Below the pieces are notes generated by a model. It searched no databases and had not been told where the DNA came from. It worked only from the letters and a program-made list of their open reading frames with translations. A program made the translations under genes and the position numbers. A DNA stretch of 64,000 nt from Amycolatopsis sulphurea (GTDB lineage: Bacteria; Actinomycetota; Actinomycetes; Mycobacteriales; Pseudonocardiaceae): assembly GCF_002564045.1 (NCBI RefSeq), contig NZ_PDJK01000002.1, forward strand, positions 2,852,001 to 2,916,000. Reading direction: 5' to 3'. Below, in pieces: positions 16,443-24,725 of this stretch (positions within the stretch are counted from its first letter, which is position 1; every line of letters starts with the position of its first letter).

Positions 16443-16940
16443 ATGGCCGAGGAACGGGAAGAGCTGACCTGGGAGCTGTTCGGGTCGGCGGGCCGGGAGC
16501 TGGCCCGGACCGTCGCCGACGACGGGTACGCGCCCGACCTGATCCTGTCCATCGCCCGTGGCGGGCTGTTCGTGGCCGGTTCGCTCGGCTACGCGCTGGA
16601 CGTGAAGAACCTGCACGTGATGAACGTCGAGTTCTACACCGGTGTGGATCAGCGGCTGGACCTGCCGGTGATGCTGCCACCGGTGCCCAACGTGGTCGAT
16701 CTGACCAGCAGGAAGGTGCTGATCGCGGATGACGTGGCGGATACCGGCGCCACGCTCAAGCTGGTCCGCGACTACTGCCTGGACCACGTGGCCGAAGTGC
16801 GCTGCGCGGTGATCTACGAAAAGCCACAGTCCACAGTGAAGTGTGAATACGTGTGGCGCCGGACCGACCGGTGGATCAACTTCCCGTGGTCGGTGCTGCC
16901 GCCGGTCGTGCAGCGGAGCGGGCAGGTGCTCGACGCGTGA
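16443..16940 (+). CDS. Type I phosphoribosyltransferase
   Basis: A 165-residue phosphoribosyltransferase. The PRPP-binding loop VLIADDVADTGATLKL is near residues 97-112, and an upstream SIARGGLFVAG loop contacts the base or pyrophosphate. It resembles xanthine/hypoxanthine-type enzymes, but the acceptor cannot be fixed from sequence. ATG 16443 follows a purine-rich stretch (AAAGAGG). Its TGA overlaps the GTG of the next gene, so they form a two-gene unit. Confidence 0.88.
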   Translation: MAEEREELTWELFGSAGRELARTVADDGYAPDLILSIARGGLFVAGSLGYALDVKNLHVMNVEFYTGVDQRLDLPVMLPPVPNVVDLTSRKVLIADDVADTGATLKLVRDYCLDHVAEVRCAVIYEKPQSTVKCEYVWRRTDRWINFPWSVLPPVVQRSGQVLDA

Positions 16941-17659
16941 GTGACCCACTGAAGCCTTTGCTGGAGCTCGACGGCGTCGCGGCCGCGGCCAAGGCCGCAC
17001 AGGACGCGGTGTTCGCCGTGCACCGGTTGCCGGCGAACCTCCGTGGCGGCGCGGAAACGGCCGCCGAAGCGTCGGTGCGCGCGGCGCGGGCCTCCGCCGG
17101 GATCGCCGGGGCCGACCCCGAGCTGCCCGCCGACGGCTCGGTGACCGATCCGCTGCTGGCCGGCGCGCTCCGGGTGGCCGGGACGCTGGAGCGGCTGCTG
17201 CCGACGTGGCGGCGGGCTCCGCTGCAAGCGCTGGCGCGGCTCCACCTGCTCGCCGCTTCCGACCTGGTCGACGATCCGGACGGGCTCGGCCGTCCCCGTA
17301 GCGGTGGGGAACGGCTGGAGTTGCTCGCGCAGCTCGTCACGGGGGCGACGAAGGTGCCTGGTGCGGTGCTGACCGCGGTCGTACACGGCGAGCTGCTGGC
17401 GTTGTCGCCGTTCGGTTCGGCAGACGGCGTGGTCGCTCGCGGCGCCGCGCGGCTGGCGATGGTCTCGACCGGGCTCGACCCGAAGGCGTTGACGGTGCCC
17501 GAGGTGGCGTTCTTCCGGCGCGTGCCGAAGTACGTCGACCTGGCCGAGGGTTTCGCCGGTGGAACTCCGGAGGGCGTGCGCGCCTGGCTGCTGTTCTGCT
17601 GTGAAGCCTTCGAGACGGGGGCCAAAGAGGCCCGCAGCATCTCCTCAGCGGCGGGCTGA
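16937..17659 (+). CDS. Conserved protein with an eroded Fic-like motif
   Basis: A 240-residue, largely helical protein that may correspond to Rv3662c. The segment SPFGSADGVVAR near residues 156-167 aligns residue for residue with the Fic motif HPFxxGNGRxxR. However, the catalytic His is Ser, GNGR is eroded to ADGV, and only the final Arg remains. AMP transfer by the normal Fic mechanism is therefore unlikely. The preceding VLTAVVHGELLAL and following AARLAMVSTGLDP helices also fit a Fic core. GTG 16937 overlaps the previous stop. Confidence 0.7.
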   Translation: MSDPLKPLLELDGVAAAAKAAQDAVFAVHRLPANLRGGAETAAEASVRAARASAGIAGADPELPADGSVTDPLLAGALRVAGTLERLLPTWRRAPLQALARLHLLAASDLVDDPDGLGRPRSGGERLELLAQLVTGATKVPGAVLTAVVHGELLALSPFGSADGVVARGAARLAMVSTGLDPKALTVPEVAFFRRVPKYVDLAEGFAGGTPEGVRAWLLFCCEAFETGAKEARSISSAAG

Positions 17660-17662
17660 CGT

Positions 17663-18232
17663 TCAGTGGCGGACGCCGTCCACAAGTAGGTCGAACATTC
17701 GGTCCAGTTGCGCTCGTCCGCCGTCGATGGCGGTGGCGGAAGTCATCCCGACCACGCTCACCACGATGTCCTCGGCGCGCACGTCGGCACGCAATGTGCC
17801 GGCCGAGATCCCCGCGTCGAGAATCGTCTGGATTGCCGCAGTGAGGTCCTTGCGCACGTCCGTGATCGCCACCGCGCCGGACGACAGCAGCACTCGCAGG
17901 GAGTCCGCCATCTCCCGTTTCGCGGTCGCGTATTCGGCGAAGCGATCCATCCAGCGGCGTAGCGCGTGCACCGGGTTCTCGGCAGCCAGCAGAACCTCTG
18001 CGCTGGCGCACAGCTGGGCCACCTCTTCCCGGTACAGCGCCTCGACGAATGCTTCCCTGGTCGGGAAGTGCCGGTAGAGCGTGCCGATGCCGACTCCGGC
18101 GTCGCGGGCGATCCGTTCCAGCGTCACCGGTTCCCGGCCGGACGCGAAGGCGGCGCGGCCCACTTCCAGCAGCCGGGTGCGGTTGCGTTCGGCGTCCGCG
18201 CGGCGACGGCGCGGCGGTCCTTCTTCCGACAT
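17663..18232 (-). CDS. TetR family repressor
   Basis: A 189-residue regulator with an N-terminal helix-turn-helix (TLERIARDAGVGIGTLYRHFPTREAFVEALY, about residues 37-67). The C-terminal ligand domain resembles the SbtR-like TetR group. It is divergent from an aldo/keto reductase gene. Two perfect palindromes in the shared interval (18237-18250 and 18267-18288) are its likely operators, one directly upstream of its own start. That suggests autorepression and control of the reductase. Confidence 0.9.
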   Translation of the reverse strand: MSEEGPPRRRRADAERNRTRLLEVGRAAFASGREPVTLERIARDAGVGIGTLYRHFPTREAFVEALYREEVAQLCASAEVLLAAENPVHALRRWMDRFAEYATAKREMADSLRVLLSSGAVAITDVRKDLTAAIQTILDAGISAGTLRADVRAEDIVVSVVGMTSATAIDGGRAQLDRMFDLLVDGVRH

Positions 18233-18236
18233 GATG

Positions 18237-18250
18237 CGGAGGATCCTCCG
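18237..18250. promoter_or_regulatory. TetR operator candidate 1
   Basis: The perfect 14-bp palindrome CGGAGGATCCTCCG lies 5 bp upstream of the tetR start. It shares the CGGAGG/CCTCCG core with the second site. Confidence 0.75.
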
Positions 18251-18266
18251 TTTCTGCTACCGTGGT

Positions 18267-18288
18267 GATACGGAGGAGCCTCCGTATC
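18267..18288. promoter_or_regulatory. TetR operator candidate 2
   Basis: Arms GATACGGAGG and CCTCCGTATC are separated by AG, giving a perfect 22-bp inverted repeat between the divergent tetR and aldo/keto reductase genes. It is centred 48 bp upstream of the reductase start. Confidence 0.8.
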
Positions 18289-18324
18289 AACCCTGCTCAC
18301 TATGCCAGAGCTGGAGTCGCACCC

Positions 18325-19215
18325 ATGACGGAACTTGATTCCCCAGGCGGCACCGCCGGTCTTGCCGGACGGCAGGTTGCCCGGATCGGCTTCGGGGCCA
18401 TGCAGCTGGAGCGCTCGTCCGCCTCGCACGAGGACCGCCTCGCAGTCCTGCGGCAGGCGGCCGAGGGCGGCGTCAACCATATCGACACCGCCCAGTTCTA
18501 CGGTGCGGGTCTGGCCAATTCCCTTATCCGCGAAGCGCTTTCGCCCTATCCGGACGACCTGGTCATCGTCACGAAGGTCGGCGCGGACAACCTGCCGGAT
18601 GGCAAACTCGCCCTGCGACAGCGGCCGGCGGAGCTGCGTACGCAGGTCGAAGCCAACCTCGCCACTCTCGGCGTGGAGCGGCTGGAGGTCGTCAACTTGC
18701 GCCGCGGCGACACTCCTCCCGGGCTGGTCGCCGAGGGCGAGCAGGTCGTCGACCTCGACAGCCAGCTCGCTGAGCTGATCGCGCTGCGAGAGGAGGGCAA
18801 GATCGGCGGCATCGGGCTCAGCCACGTCTCCGCCGACCAGCTGCGGCACGCCCGGCCTGCCGGGATCGTCTGCGTCCAGAACGCCTACAGCGTGCTGGAC
18901 CGCTCCGGCGAACCGGTGCTGCAGCTGTGCCGGGAGCACGGCCTCGCGTGGGTGCCGTACTTCCCGCTCGGGTCGGCGTTCCAACTTGGCCGGGACGTCA
19001 CCGGCGATCCGGTGGTCACCGGCATTGCCGCGGACCTCGGCGTGACTCCGGCGCAGGTGGCGCTGGCCTGGCTGCTTGCGCATTACGAGGGCACGCTGTT
19101 GATCCCGGGAACGGCGAATCCGGTGCACCTGGCGGAGAATCTGGCTGTCGGTGCGGTCCGGCTGCCTGCCGGCGCGATTGCCGCACTGGACCTGGCCGCC
19201 GCTGCCGTACGCTAA
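18325..19215 (+). CDS. Aldo/keto reductase family oxidoreductase
   Basis: A 296-residue TIM-barrel protein of the AKR family, probably NADPH-dependent. Asp54 (HIDTAQFYG), Tyr59 and Lys84 (VTKVG) of the catalytic tetrad are present. The usual His after the fourth strand is replaced by Asn124 (EVVNLRRGD), which also occurs in related actinobacterial proteins and may alter activity. ATG 18325 was chosen to match the family start. Expression is probably controlled by the divergent TetR. The stop overlaps the convergent sigma factor stop within CTAA. Confidence 0.88.
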   Translation: MTELDSPGGTAGLAGRQVARIGFGAMQLERSSASHEDRLAVLRQAAEGGVNHIDTAQFYGAGLANSLIREALSPYPDDLVIVTKVGADNLPDGKLALRQRPAELRTQVEANLATLGVERLEVVNLRRGDTPPGLVAEGEQVVDLDSQLAELIALREEGKIGGIGLSHVSADQLRHARPAGIVCVQNAYSVLDRSGEPVLQLCREHGLAWVPYFPLGSAFQLGRDVTGDPVVTGIAADLGVTPAQVALAWLLAHYEGTLLIPGTANPVHLAENLAVGAVRLPAGAIAALDLAAAAVR

Positions 19216-20084
19216 AGCGATAGTTCCAATGTGGACAGTCGGGTGGCGTCGGCGAGGATGTCGATCTCCACGATCAGTCCGTCGCGCAAGGTGAACGCCA
19301 GCACCGACCGGGCGCGGCCGTCCTGCACGGCCACGATGCCGGGGCCGCCGTTGACCAGCGCGAGCCGGGCCAGCCTGCCGCCGGCCCGGAACAGCACGGC
19401 CTGTCCGGCGATTTCGGCCGGACCGCGGACCAGCTTCGACCCGGCGCCGCCCGTGTCGACCCGCAGCACTGCGTCCGGGTGCAGCAGCTCGACCAGCGCG
19501 GCGAAATCCCCGCCTCGCGCGGCGGCGAGCCAGGCCTCCACCATCCGGCGCTGCTGCCGCCGGTCGGGTGAGCCGGTGAGCGGCAGGCCCTGCACCCGGC
19601 GGCGGGCCCGGCTCGCCAGCTGCCGCGCCCCGGCAGGGGTCCGGTCCACGATCGGCGCGATCTCGTCGAACGGCACCGCGAACATGTCGTGCAGCACGAA
19701 GGCGAGCCGTTCCGCGGGGGCGAGCGCGTCGAGCACCACGAGCAGCGCCAGCCCCACCGAATCGGCGAGTACCTCCTGTTCGGCAGGATCGGCACCGTCG
19801 CCGGATTCCACCACCGGATCAGGTACCCGCGTGTCCAGCGGGTCCTCCCGCCGCGTCGAACGCGCGCGCAGCATGTTGAGGCACTGCCGCGACACCACCG
19901 TGGTCAGCCAGCTGCCGGCGTCGCGTACGTCCTCGCCGGACGCGCTGGAGACTCGCAGCCAGGCTTCCTGCACCGCGTCGTCGGCCTCGGTGAACGAGCC
20001 GAGCATCCGGTAGGCCACCGCGCGCAACCGGCCGCGGTGCCGTTCGAACTGTGCCGCCCAGAAATTCTCGTCCTGCACTGTCAC
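19212..20084 (-). CDS. ECF sigma factor with SnoaL-like C-terminal domain (ECF41/SigJ type)
   Basis: A 290-residue extracytoplasmic-function sigma factor. Region 2 (RLRAVAYRMLGSFTEADDAVQEAWLRV, about 18-44) and region 4 (VPFDEIAPIVDRTPAGARQLASRARRRV) are clear. A SnoaL-like fused domain (about 175-285) follows and in ECF41 factors replaces an anti-sigma factor. It is divergent from a carboxymuconolactone-decarboxylase-like gene, the hallmark ECF41 neighbourhood. GTG 20084 overlaps a TGTCACA promoter element on the other strand. Confidence 0.9.
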   Translation of the reverse strand: MTVQDENFWAAQFERHRGRLRAVAYRMLGSFTEADDAVQEAWLRVSSASGEDVRDAGSWLTTVVSRQCLNMLRARSTRREDPLDTRVPDPVVESGDGADPAEQEVLADSVGLALLVVLDALAPAERLAFVLHDMFAVPFDEIAPIVDRTPAGARQLASRARRRVQGLPLTGSPDRRQQRRMVEAWLAAARGGDFAALVELLHPDAVLRVDTGGAGSKLVRGPAEIAGQAVLFRAGGRLARLALVNGGPGIVAVQDGRARSVLAFTLRDGLIVEIDILADATRLSTLELSL

Positions 20085-20105
20085 ATCCTCTCTCCCCGCA
20101 GGGTC
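20079..20105 (+). promoter_or_regulatory. ECF41-type promoter candidate for the CMD-like gene
   Basis: TGTCACA at 20079-20085, then 16 bp, then GGTC at 20102-20105. The published ECF41 consensus is TGTCACA-N16-CGTC, so only one -10 base differs. It directs transcription of the gene at 20154, whose regulator would be the divergent sigma factor. Confidence 0.65.
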
Positions 20106-20153
20106 CTACCGTCAAGACCCGCCGAACGCGGGCGGTGTGACAGGAGGAGATCC

Positions 20154-20606
20154 ATGCAGGCGCGGATGAATCACCCGGTCCAGGTACACCCGGCAGCGAT
20201 GCAGGCGCTGCTGGCGCTGAACAAGGCGGCGCACGCGAGCACGCTGCCCGAGACCACCCACCAGCTGGTGCACCTGCGGGTGAGCCAGATCAACGGCTGC
20301 AGCGTCTGCGTGGACATGCACGCCAAGGAACTGAAGGAATCGGGCCAGAAGGACGAGCGGATCTGGGCGGTCGGCGCGTGGCGGGAATCGCCGTACTTCA
20401 CCGACGCGGAGCGGGCCGCGCTGGCGCTGGCCGAATGCGTGACCCGGATCGCGGACCGGCCGGACGCGGTGCCGGACGCCGTCTGGGACGAGGCCGCGGA
20501 CAACTTCGACGAGAAGGAGCTTTCGTCGCTGCTGCTGACCATCGCCGGGATCAACGTGTGGAACCGGTTGAACGGCGCGATCCGGCAGCCTGTCGGTTCG
20601 TGGTGA
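20154..20606 (+). CDS. Carboxymuconolactone decarboxylase/AhpD-like protein
   Basis: A 150-residue, all-helical protein of the CMD/AhpD family. The redox motif CSVC with the following His (Cys49, Cys52, His56) indicates alkylhydroperoxidase-like disulfide chemistry rather than decarboxylation. ATG 20154 has an AGGAGGA site 7 nt upstream. It is the usual single target of ECF41 sigma factors and is divergent from one here. The cellular substrate is unknown. Confidence 0.92.
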   Translation: MQARMNHPVQVHPAAMQALLALNKAAHASTLPETTHQLVHLRVSQINGCSVCVDMHAKELKESGQKDERIWAVGAWRESPYFTDAERAALALAECVTRIADRPDAVPDAVWDEAADNFDEKELSSLLLTIAGINVWNRLNGAIRQPVGSW

Positions 20607-20615
20607 CTGGGGGTG

Positions 20616-20647
20616 TCCGGCTCCGGGGCGCACGTCCCGGAGCCGGA
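20616..20647. terminator. Bidirectional terminator hairpin
   Basis: A perfect 12-bp stem TCCGGCTCCGGG / CCCGGAGCCGGA with an 8-nt loop lies between the convergent CMD-like and DinB-like genes. Confidence 0.75.
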
Positions 20648-20654
20648 CCCCGGG

Positions 20655-21254
20655 TCAGCTCTTCGGAGCCCAGTCCGCCGGCCGTCCGACGAAAGCCAGC
20701 AGGCGCTCCAGCGCTGAAGCGTCCGCGCTCACCGGAAGCTCCGGCGCGAACGGCATGCCTTCGCCGCCCCGGTACTCCGGCTGGATCGCGGCCGAGAGGG
20801 TCGCGCGCACCAGCTCCGTCGCGGCCGGCTCGGGCTGCCAGGGCAGATCGAGGGCGCGGGAGAGATCCCAGCCATGCACCAGCGTTTCGGCGAGCAGGAG
20901 CCCGATGACGTGGTCGAACGAAGCCGTGCCCGCCGCCAGTTCGACGATGTTCACCTTTGTGGTCTCGTCGGCGTCGGCCACCGCGGTCCGCACGGTGGCG
21001 ATGAGGTTCCGGACCGCCTCGGCGACGACCCGGGGTTCGTCGGAACCGGTGCAGCTGCGCGGATTCGGCCGCTCGGTGCCGACCGGATCCGCCAGCGCGA
21101 CGGTGAAGTACTGGACTCCGCCGAGCAGGTGCTGATGCAGCCCGCGCACGTCCAGCCCGTCGCACGGAGTCGGGAGTTCCTGCTGCTCCGGAGTCGTCGC
21201 GTCGATTACGTCCGCCAGCTCGTCCAGCACGGTCAAGATGTGCCGCGAAGGCAT
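20655..21254 (-). CDS. TIGR03086-type mycothiol/DinB-like metal-binding protein
   Basis: A 199-residue four-helix-bundle protein of the DinB/mycothiol-dependent maleylpyruvate isomerase superfamily. N-terminal signature TPCDGLDVRGLHQHLLGGV and the later HGWDLSRAL supply conserved His residues for a divalent metal. Members often act as mycothiol-dependent transferases, but this substrate is unknown. ATG 21254 is the likely start. It shares the upstream region with nothing obvious on the other strand. Confidence 0.82.
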   Translation of the reverse strand: MPSRHILTVLDELADVIDATTPEQQELPTPCDGLDVRGLHQHLLGGVQYFTVALADPVGTERPNPRSCTGSDEPRVVAEAVRNLIATVRTAVADADETTKVNIVELAAGTASFDHVIGLLLAETLVHGWDLSRALDLPWQPEPAATELVRATLSAAIQPEYRGGEGMPFAPELPVSADASALERLLAFVGRPADWAPKS

Positions 21255-21362
21255 GCCACGCTCCTGGTTCGCGAAACGAGACTTGTGCTGCTTGAAATGG
21301 TATAGACCGGCTTCCTCGCGGGTACGATGCCCGTTCGGCCCGCTTCGTGGCCCGATCGAGGG

Positions 21363-22470
21363 TTACTCAGGTCCTTGCCGCTCTTGCCGAGCCGATTCCG
21401 GTCCCGCATTCGAGGCCGGCCGGGCACTCCACTTCTGCTCGATCCGCCCAAACCGCCACACTGCCAACGCAATCAGCCACACGAGCACGAACAGCCCGAC
21501 GATGCCGAACCCGACATAATCCAGGTCCAGCCCGGCGATCGCGGCCAGCGGACCGCCGGTGACGTCGAGCTTGTCCGCCAGCAGCGAGACGAGTTCGATG
21601 GAGCCGATGCCGAGCGCGACCGCCACGGACAACGCGGTGACCGTGAGATTGTAGTAGATCTTGCGGATCGGCCGGGCCGCCGCCCGGTCGTAGGCGTAGT
21701 TCATCAGTACGCCGTCGGCCGCGTCGAACAGGCACATGCCGGCCGCGAACAGCACCGGCAGGACCAGGATCGTATACCAGGGCAGGGAAAACGCGGCCGC
21801 GCCGGCGGCGAGCACGAGCAGGCCGATCTCCGTCGCGGTATCGAACCCGACTCCGAAAAGGACACCCACGGGGTAGATGTGCCACGGTCTGCGCACAGCT
21901 TTCGTGGTACCGCGCAGCAGCCGGTTCAGCAGGCCGCGCTGGTCGAGCCGCTGCTCCAGCGCCGCCTCGTCCAGTTCGCCGCGGCGCATTCCGGCGAACA
22001 CCTTGGCGAGGCCGGCCAGCACCACCAGGTTCGTGATCGCGATCAGGTAAAGGAAAACACCGGACACCGACGTGCCGATGAGCCCGGCCGTCTCGTGCAG
22101 GGCCGAGGAGCCGTCCTCGAGCTGGCCGGCCAGCGCCCGCACCCCGAACGAGAGCAGCAGGCACAACACGAACACGATCGTCGAGTGCCCGAGCGAGAAC
22201 CAGAACCCGACCGACAGCGGGCGTTGCCCGTCGGCGATCAGCTTGCGCGTGGTGTTGTCGATCGCGGCGATGTGATCGGCGTCGAAGGCGTGCCGCATGC
22301 CGAGGGTGAACGCGGTGACCCCCGAGCCCGATGCCGAACCCGCCGGTGCCGAGCTGGTAGTGCCGCGGTGCGACGACCAGCACCAGCAGGCCCCAGCCGA
22401 GGAGGTTGAGCAGCAGGATGACCAAGGCCATCGCGCCGATCACCCAGCGGTCGCCGCTCGGCTTGGTCAT
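21363..22470 (-). pseudogene. Frameshifted HoxN/NicT-type nickel/cobalt transporter
   Basis: The signature RHAFDADHIAAIDN and eight hydrophobic segments identify a NiCoT permease. Reading from ATG 22470 (good AGGG site) gives the family N terminus as far as GTGGFGIGLG. The remaining sequence, starting GVTAFTLGMRHAFDADH, is in another frame. The break lies in a run of five C on the plus strand at 22319-22323, where four would restore a complete protein of about 368 residues. No other defects were seen, so a recent mutation, phase variation or a sequencing error are all possible. Confidence 0.85.
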
Positions 22471-22567
22471 GGATGCCCTCCCGCTCAGCCTGACCACGAG
22501 GCTATGCAGGTGAACGAATGAACCGCAACGGCCGCTCGCGGGACGTCCACGAGCGGCCGAGCCGGAC

Positions 22568-23497
22568 TCAGCCGGCGCGCAGGTGCAGGGAAGCGAGTGC
22601 CTTCCGTACGTGCCCGCCGGACGCTTTGAGCGCTTCGGCGGCGTGGGTGACGTTGCTGCCCGACAGCAGGTGTACGAGTGCCACCTTGAGGTCGCCGCCG
22701 GCTTCGGTGAGCGCGTCCGAGCAGTCGGCCATGGTCATGCCCGTGGCCTCCTGAAGGATGCGTACAGTGCGTCCGCGCAGCTTCGCGTTCGTCGCGCGCA
22801 TGCTGACCATCAGGTTCGAGTACGTCTTGCCCATCTTGATCATCGTCGCGGTGGAGAACGCGGTGAGGATCATCTTCTGCGCAGTGCCCGCCTTCATCCG
22901 GGTGGAGCCGGCGATGGCCTCCGGTCCGGTCGCGACGGCGATCAGCACATCGACGCCCATCGGCTTGGCTGTACGAGGGTTGGCCGAAATCAGGCCGGTA
23001 CGCGCACCAGCCCGGCTCGCTGCGGCCAGCGCACCGAGCACGAACGGCGTCCGTCCCGACGCGGCGAGCCCGAGTACGAAGTCACCAGGACGGACAGCTG
23101 CGGCCAACGCCGCTTCGCCCGCTTCGGCGTCGTCCTCGGCGTTCTCCACGGCTTCGCGCAGCGCCTGCGCGCCGCCCGCGTGATGCGCGATGAACCAGTC
23201 GGACGGCACGTTGAAGGTGGGCACGAGCTCGGCCGCATCCAACGTGGCCAGCCGCCCCGACGTGCCCGCACCGACGTAGTGCACCCGGCCGCCGCCGCGC
23301 AGCGCATCGACCGCGTAGTCCACCGCGAGAGCCAGCCGCGGGAGCACTGCGGCCACCGCGTCCGGCACCTTGCGATCCTCGGCGTTGATCGCGCCGAGGA
23401 TCGCTTGCGTGGACATCAGGTCGATGTCGACCGTGCGGGGGTTGCGCTGCTCGGTCGGCGAATCGACGTGCACCGCTTGACACGGGACGGTCATCAT
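22568..23497 (-). CDS. murQ: N-acetylmuramic acid 6-phosphate etherase
   Basis: A cytoplasmic SIS-domain enzyme that cleaves the lactyl ether of MurNAc-6-phosphate to GlcNAc-6-phosphate and lactate. The family start TEQRNPRTVDIDLMST, the sugar-phosphate loop VGAGTSGRLATLDAAELVPTF, and the late GSTRMKAGTAQKMILT signature are all present. ATG 23497 follows GAGG; GTG 23506 is an alternative. It lies directly downstream of murR and ends the recycling cluster. Confidence 0.96.
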   Translation of the reverse strand: MMTVPCQAVHVDSPTEQRNPRTVDIDLMSTQAILGAINAEDRKVPDAVAAVLPRLALAVDYAVDALRGGGRVHYVGAGTSGRLATLDAAELVPTFNVPSDWFIAHHAGGAQALREAVENAEDDAEAGEAALAAAVRPGDFVLGLAASGRTPFVLGALAAASRAGARTGLISANPRTAKPMGVDVLIAVATGPEAIAGSTRMKAGTAQKMILTAFSTATMIKMGKTYSNLMVSMRATNAKLRGRTVRILQEATGMTMADCSDALTEAGGDLKVALVHLLSGSNVTHAAEALKASGGHVRKALASLHLRAG

Positions 23498-23513
23498 GCG
23501 CCTCACTTTTCCC

Positions 23514-24515
23514 TCACTTACCGGTTTCCCGCGGACGGCGGCGGCCGTCGGGCCTGACCCCGAGCCGGTGCGAGCCGACCGCGTCCCTGGTCGCGTCGAG
23601 TGCGCTGACCGACGCCTCCATGTGCCGCTGCGCGACCCCGATGAACAGGCAGTCGATCACGGTCAGCTGAGCGATCCGGCTCGCCGTCGCGCCGGAGCGG
23701 AAGGTGGTCTCCCGGGCCGCCGTGGTCAGCACGTGGTCGGCAACCTCGGTGATCGGGGACCGCGGGAAGTTGGTGACCGCCACGGTCACCGCGCCGCGCT
23801 CGCGGGCCACCCGCAGCGCCTCCACGGAGTCCGTGGTGGCGCCGGTGTGCGAGACGGCGATGGCGACGTCGCCCGGCTGCAGTACCGCGGCCGAGGTGAG
23901 CATGATGTGCGTGTCCGACCACGCGAAGCTGACGCGTCCGATGCGGTGCAGCTTCTGCTGCAGGTCTGCGGCGACGAACGCGCTGGCGCCCACCCCGTAC
24001 ACGTCCACCCGCCCGGCGTTCGCGACGAGATCGATGACGCTCTGCAGTTCGGCCACGTCGAGCTGCTCCGCGGTCTCCTCGACGGCGCGCGCGTCGGCGA
24101 AGCTGACCTTGCCGATCACGGAGGCCAGGTCGTCGCCCGGGCCGATCTCGCCGCCGAGGTTGCGCGTGGTGCGCGCTTCGGTGCGTGCGGTGTCCGCGGC
24201 GAGCGCGATGCGCAGCTGCGGGTAGCCGCCGACGCCGACGGCCTTGCAGAAGCGGGTCACGGTGGTTTCGGAGGTGCTCGCGGCGAGGGCGACTTCGGTG
24301 ATGCTGCGACGGGCGACCGAGGCCGGATCGTCGAGCACGACCTTTGCGACGCGCTGCTCTGCGCGGGCGAGCCCGGGCAGCAGTGAGCGGATGCGGACCA
24401 ACGGGCTCGCGTCAGCGTCCCGGGCAGGCGGCTGACCTGCGAGGTCCTCGGACGGTGCGGCGACGACTACGGATCCGGCATCAACCGCCGTCGGAAAGTT
24501 ACTAACCGTTGGCAT
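23514..24515 (-). CDS. murR: MurR/RpiR-type transcription regulator
   Basis: A 333-residue regulator with an N-terminal RpiR helix-turn-helix (SITEVALAASTSETTVTRFCKAVGVGGYPQLR) and a C-terminal SIS domain (VDVYGVGASAFVA ... AIAVSHTGATTDSV) that likely senses MurNAc-6-phosphate. It is followed 17 bp later by murQ. ATG 24515 was preferred over a GTG-type start 21 bp upstream. A 15-bp motif overlapping its first codons recurs about 100 bp upstream and may be its operator. Confidence 0.92.
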   Translation of the reverse strand: MPTVSNFPTAVDAGSVVVAAPSEDLAGQPPARDADASPLVRIRSLLPGLARAEQRVAKVVLDDPASVARRSITEVALAASTSETTVTRFCKAVGVGGYPQLRIALAADTARTEARTTRNLGGEIGPGDDLASVIGKVSFADARAVEETAEQLDVAELQSVIDLVANAGRVDVYGVGASAFVAADLQQKLHRIGRVSFAWSDTHIMLTSAAVLQPGDVAIAVSHTGATTDSVEALRVARERGAVTVAVTNFPRSPITEVADHVLTTAARETTFRSGATASRIAQLTVIDCLFIGVAQRHMEASVSALDATRDAVGSHRLGVRPDGRRRPRETGK

Positions 24516-24614
24516 TTGTGACAAGACTACCCACATCCTTCGGCAGGATCACAACCCGTCCGTGTCTGCGGACTTCGGTTTGCGATTAATCGTCGTAAAG
24601 AAAGTCGCTAACCG
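24494..24614. promoter_or_regulatory. Repeated operator candidate for MurR
   Basis: GAAAGTTACTAACCG (24494-24508) and GAAAGTCGCTAACCG (24600-24614) match at 13 of 15 positions. They lie within and upstream of the murR start region. Between 24602 and 24649 AAGTCG and CGACTT also form an inverted pair. The 210-bp interval 24516-24725 has no gene. Confidence 0.5.
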
Positions 24615-24725
24615 GGTCCGCCTTGTTAACGAGCTCAAGCTAACGACTTGGCAACTTAGTGTCGTGGGCGAACGAGGTCAGATCACCGGAACGGGCAAAA
24701 TCCCTGACAACGGGCGACGAGCTGC

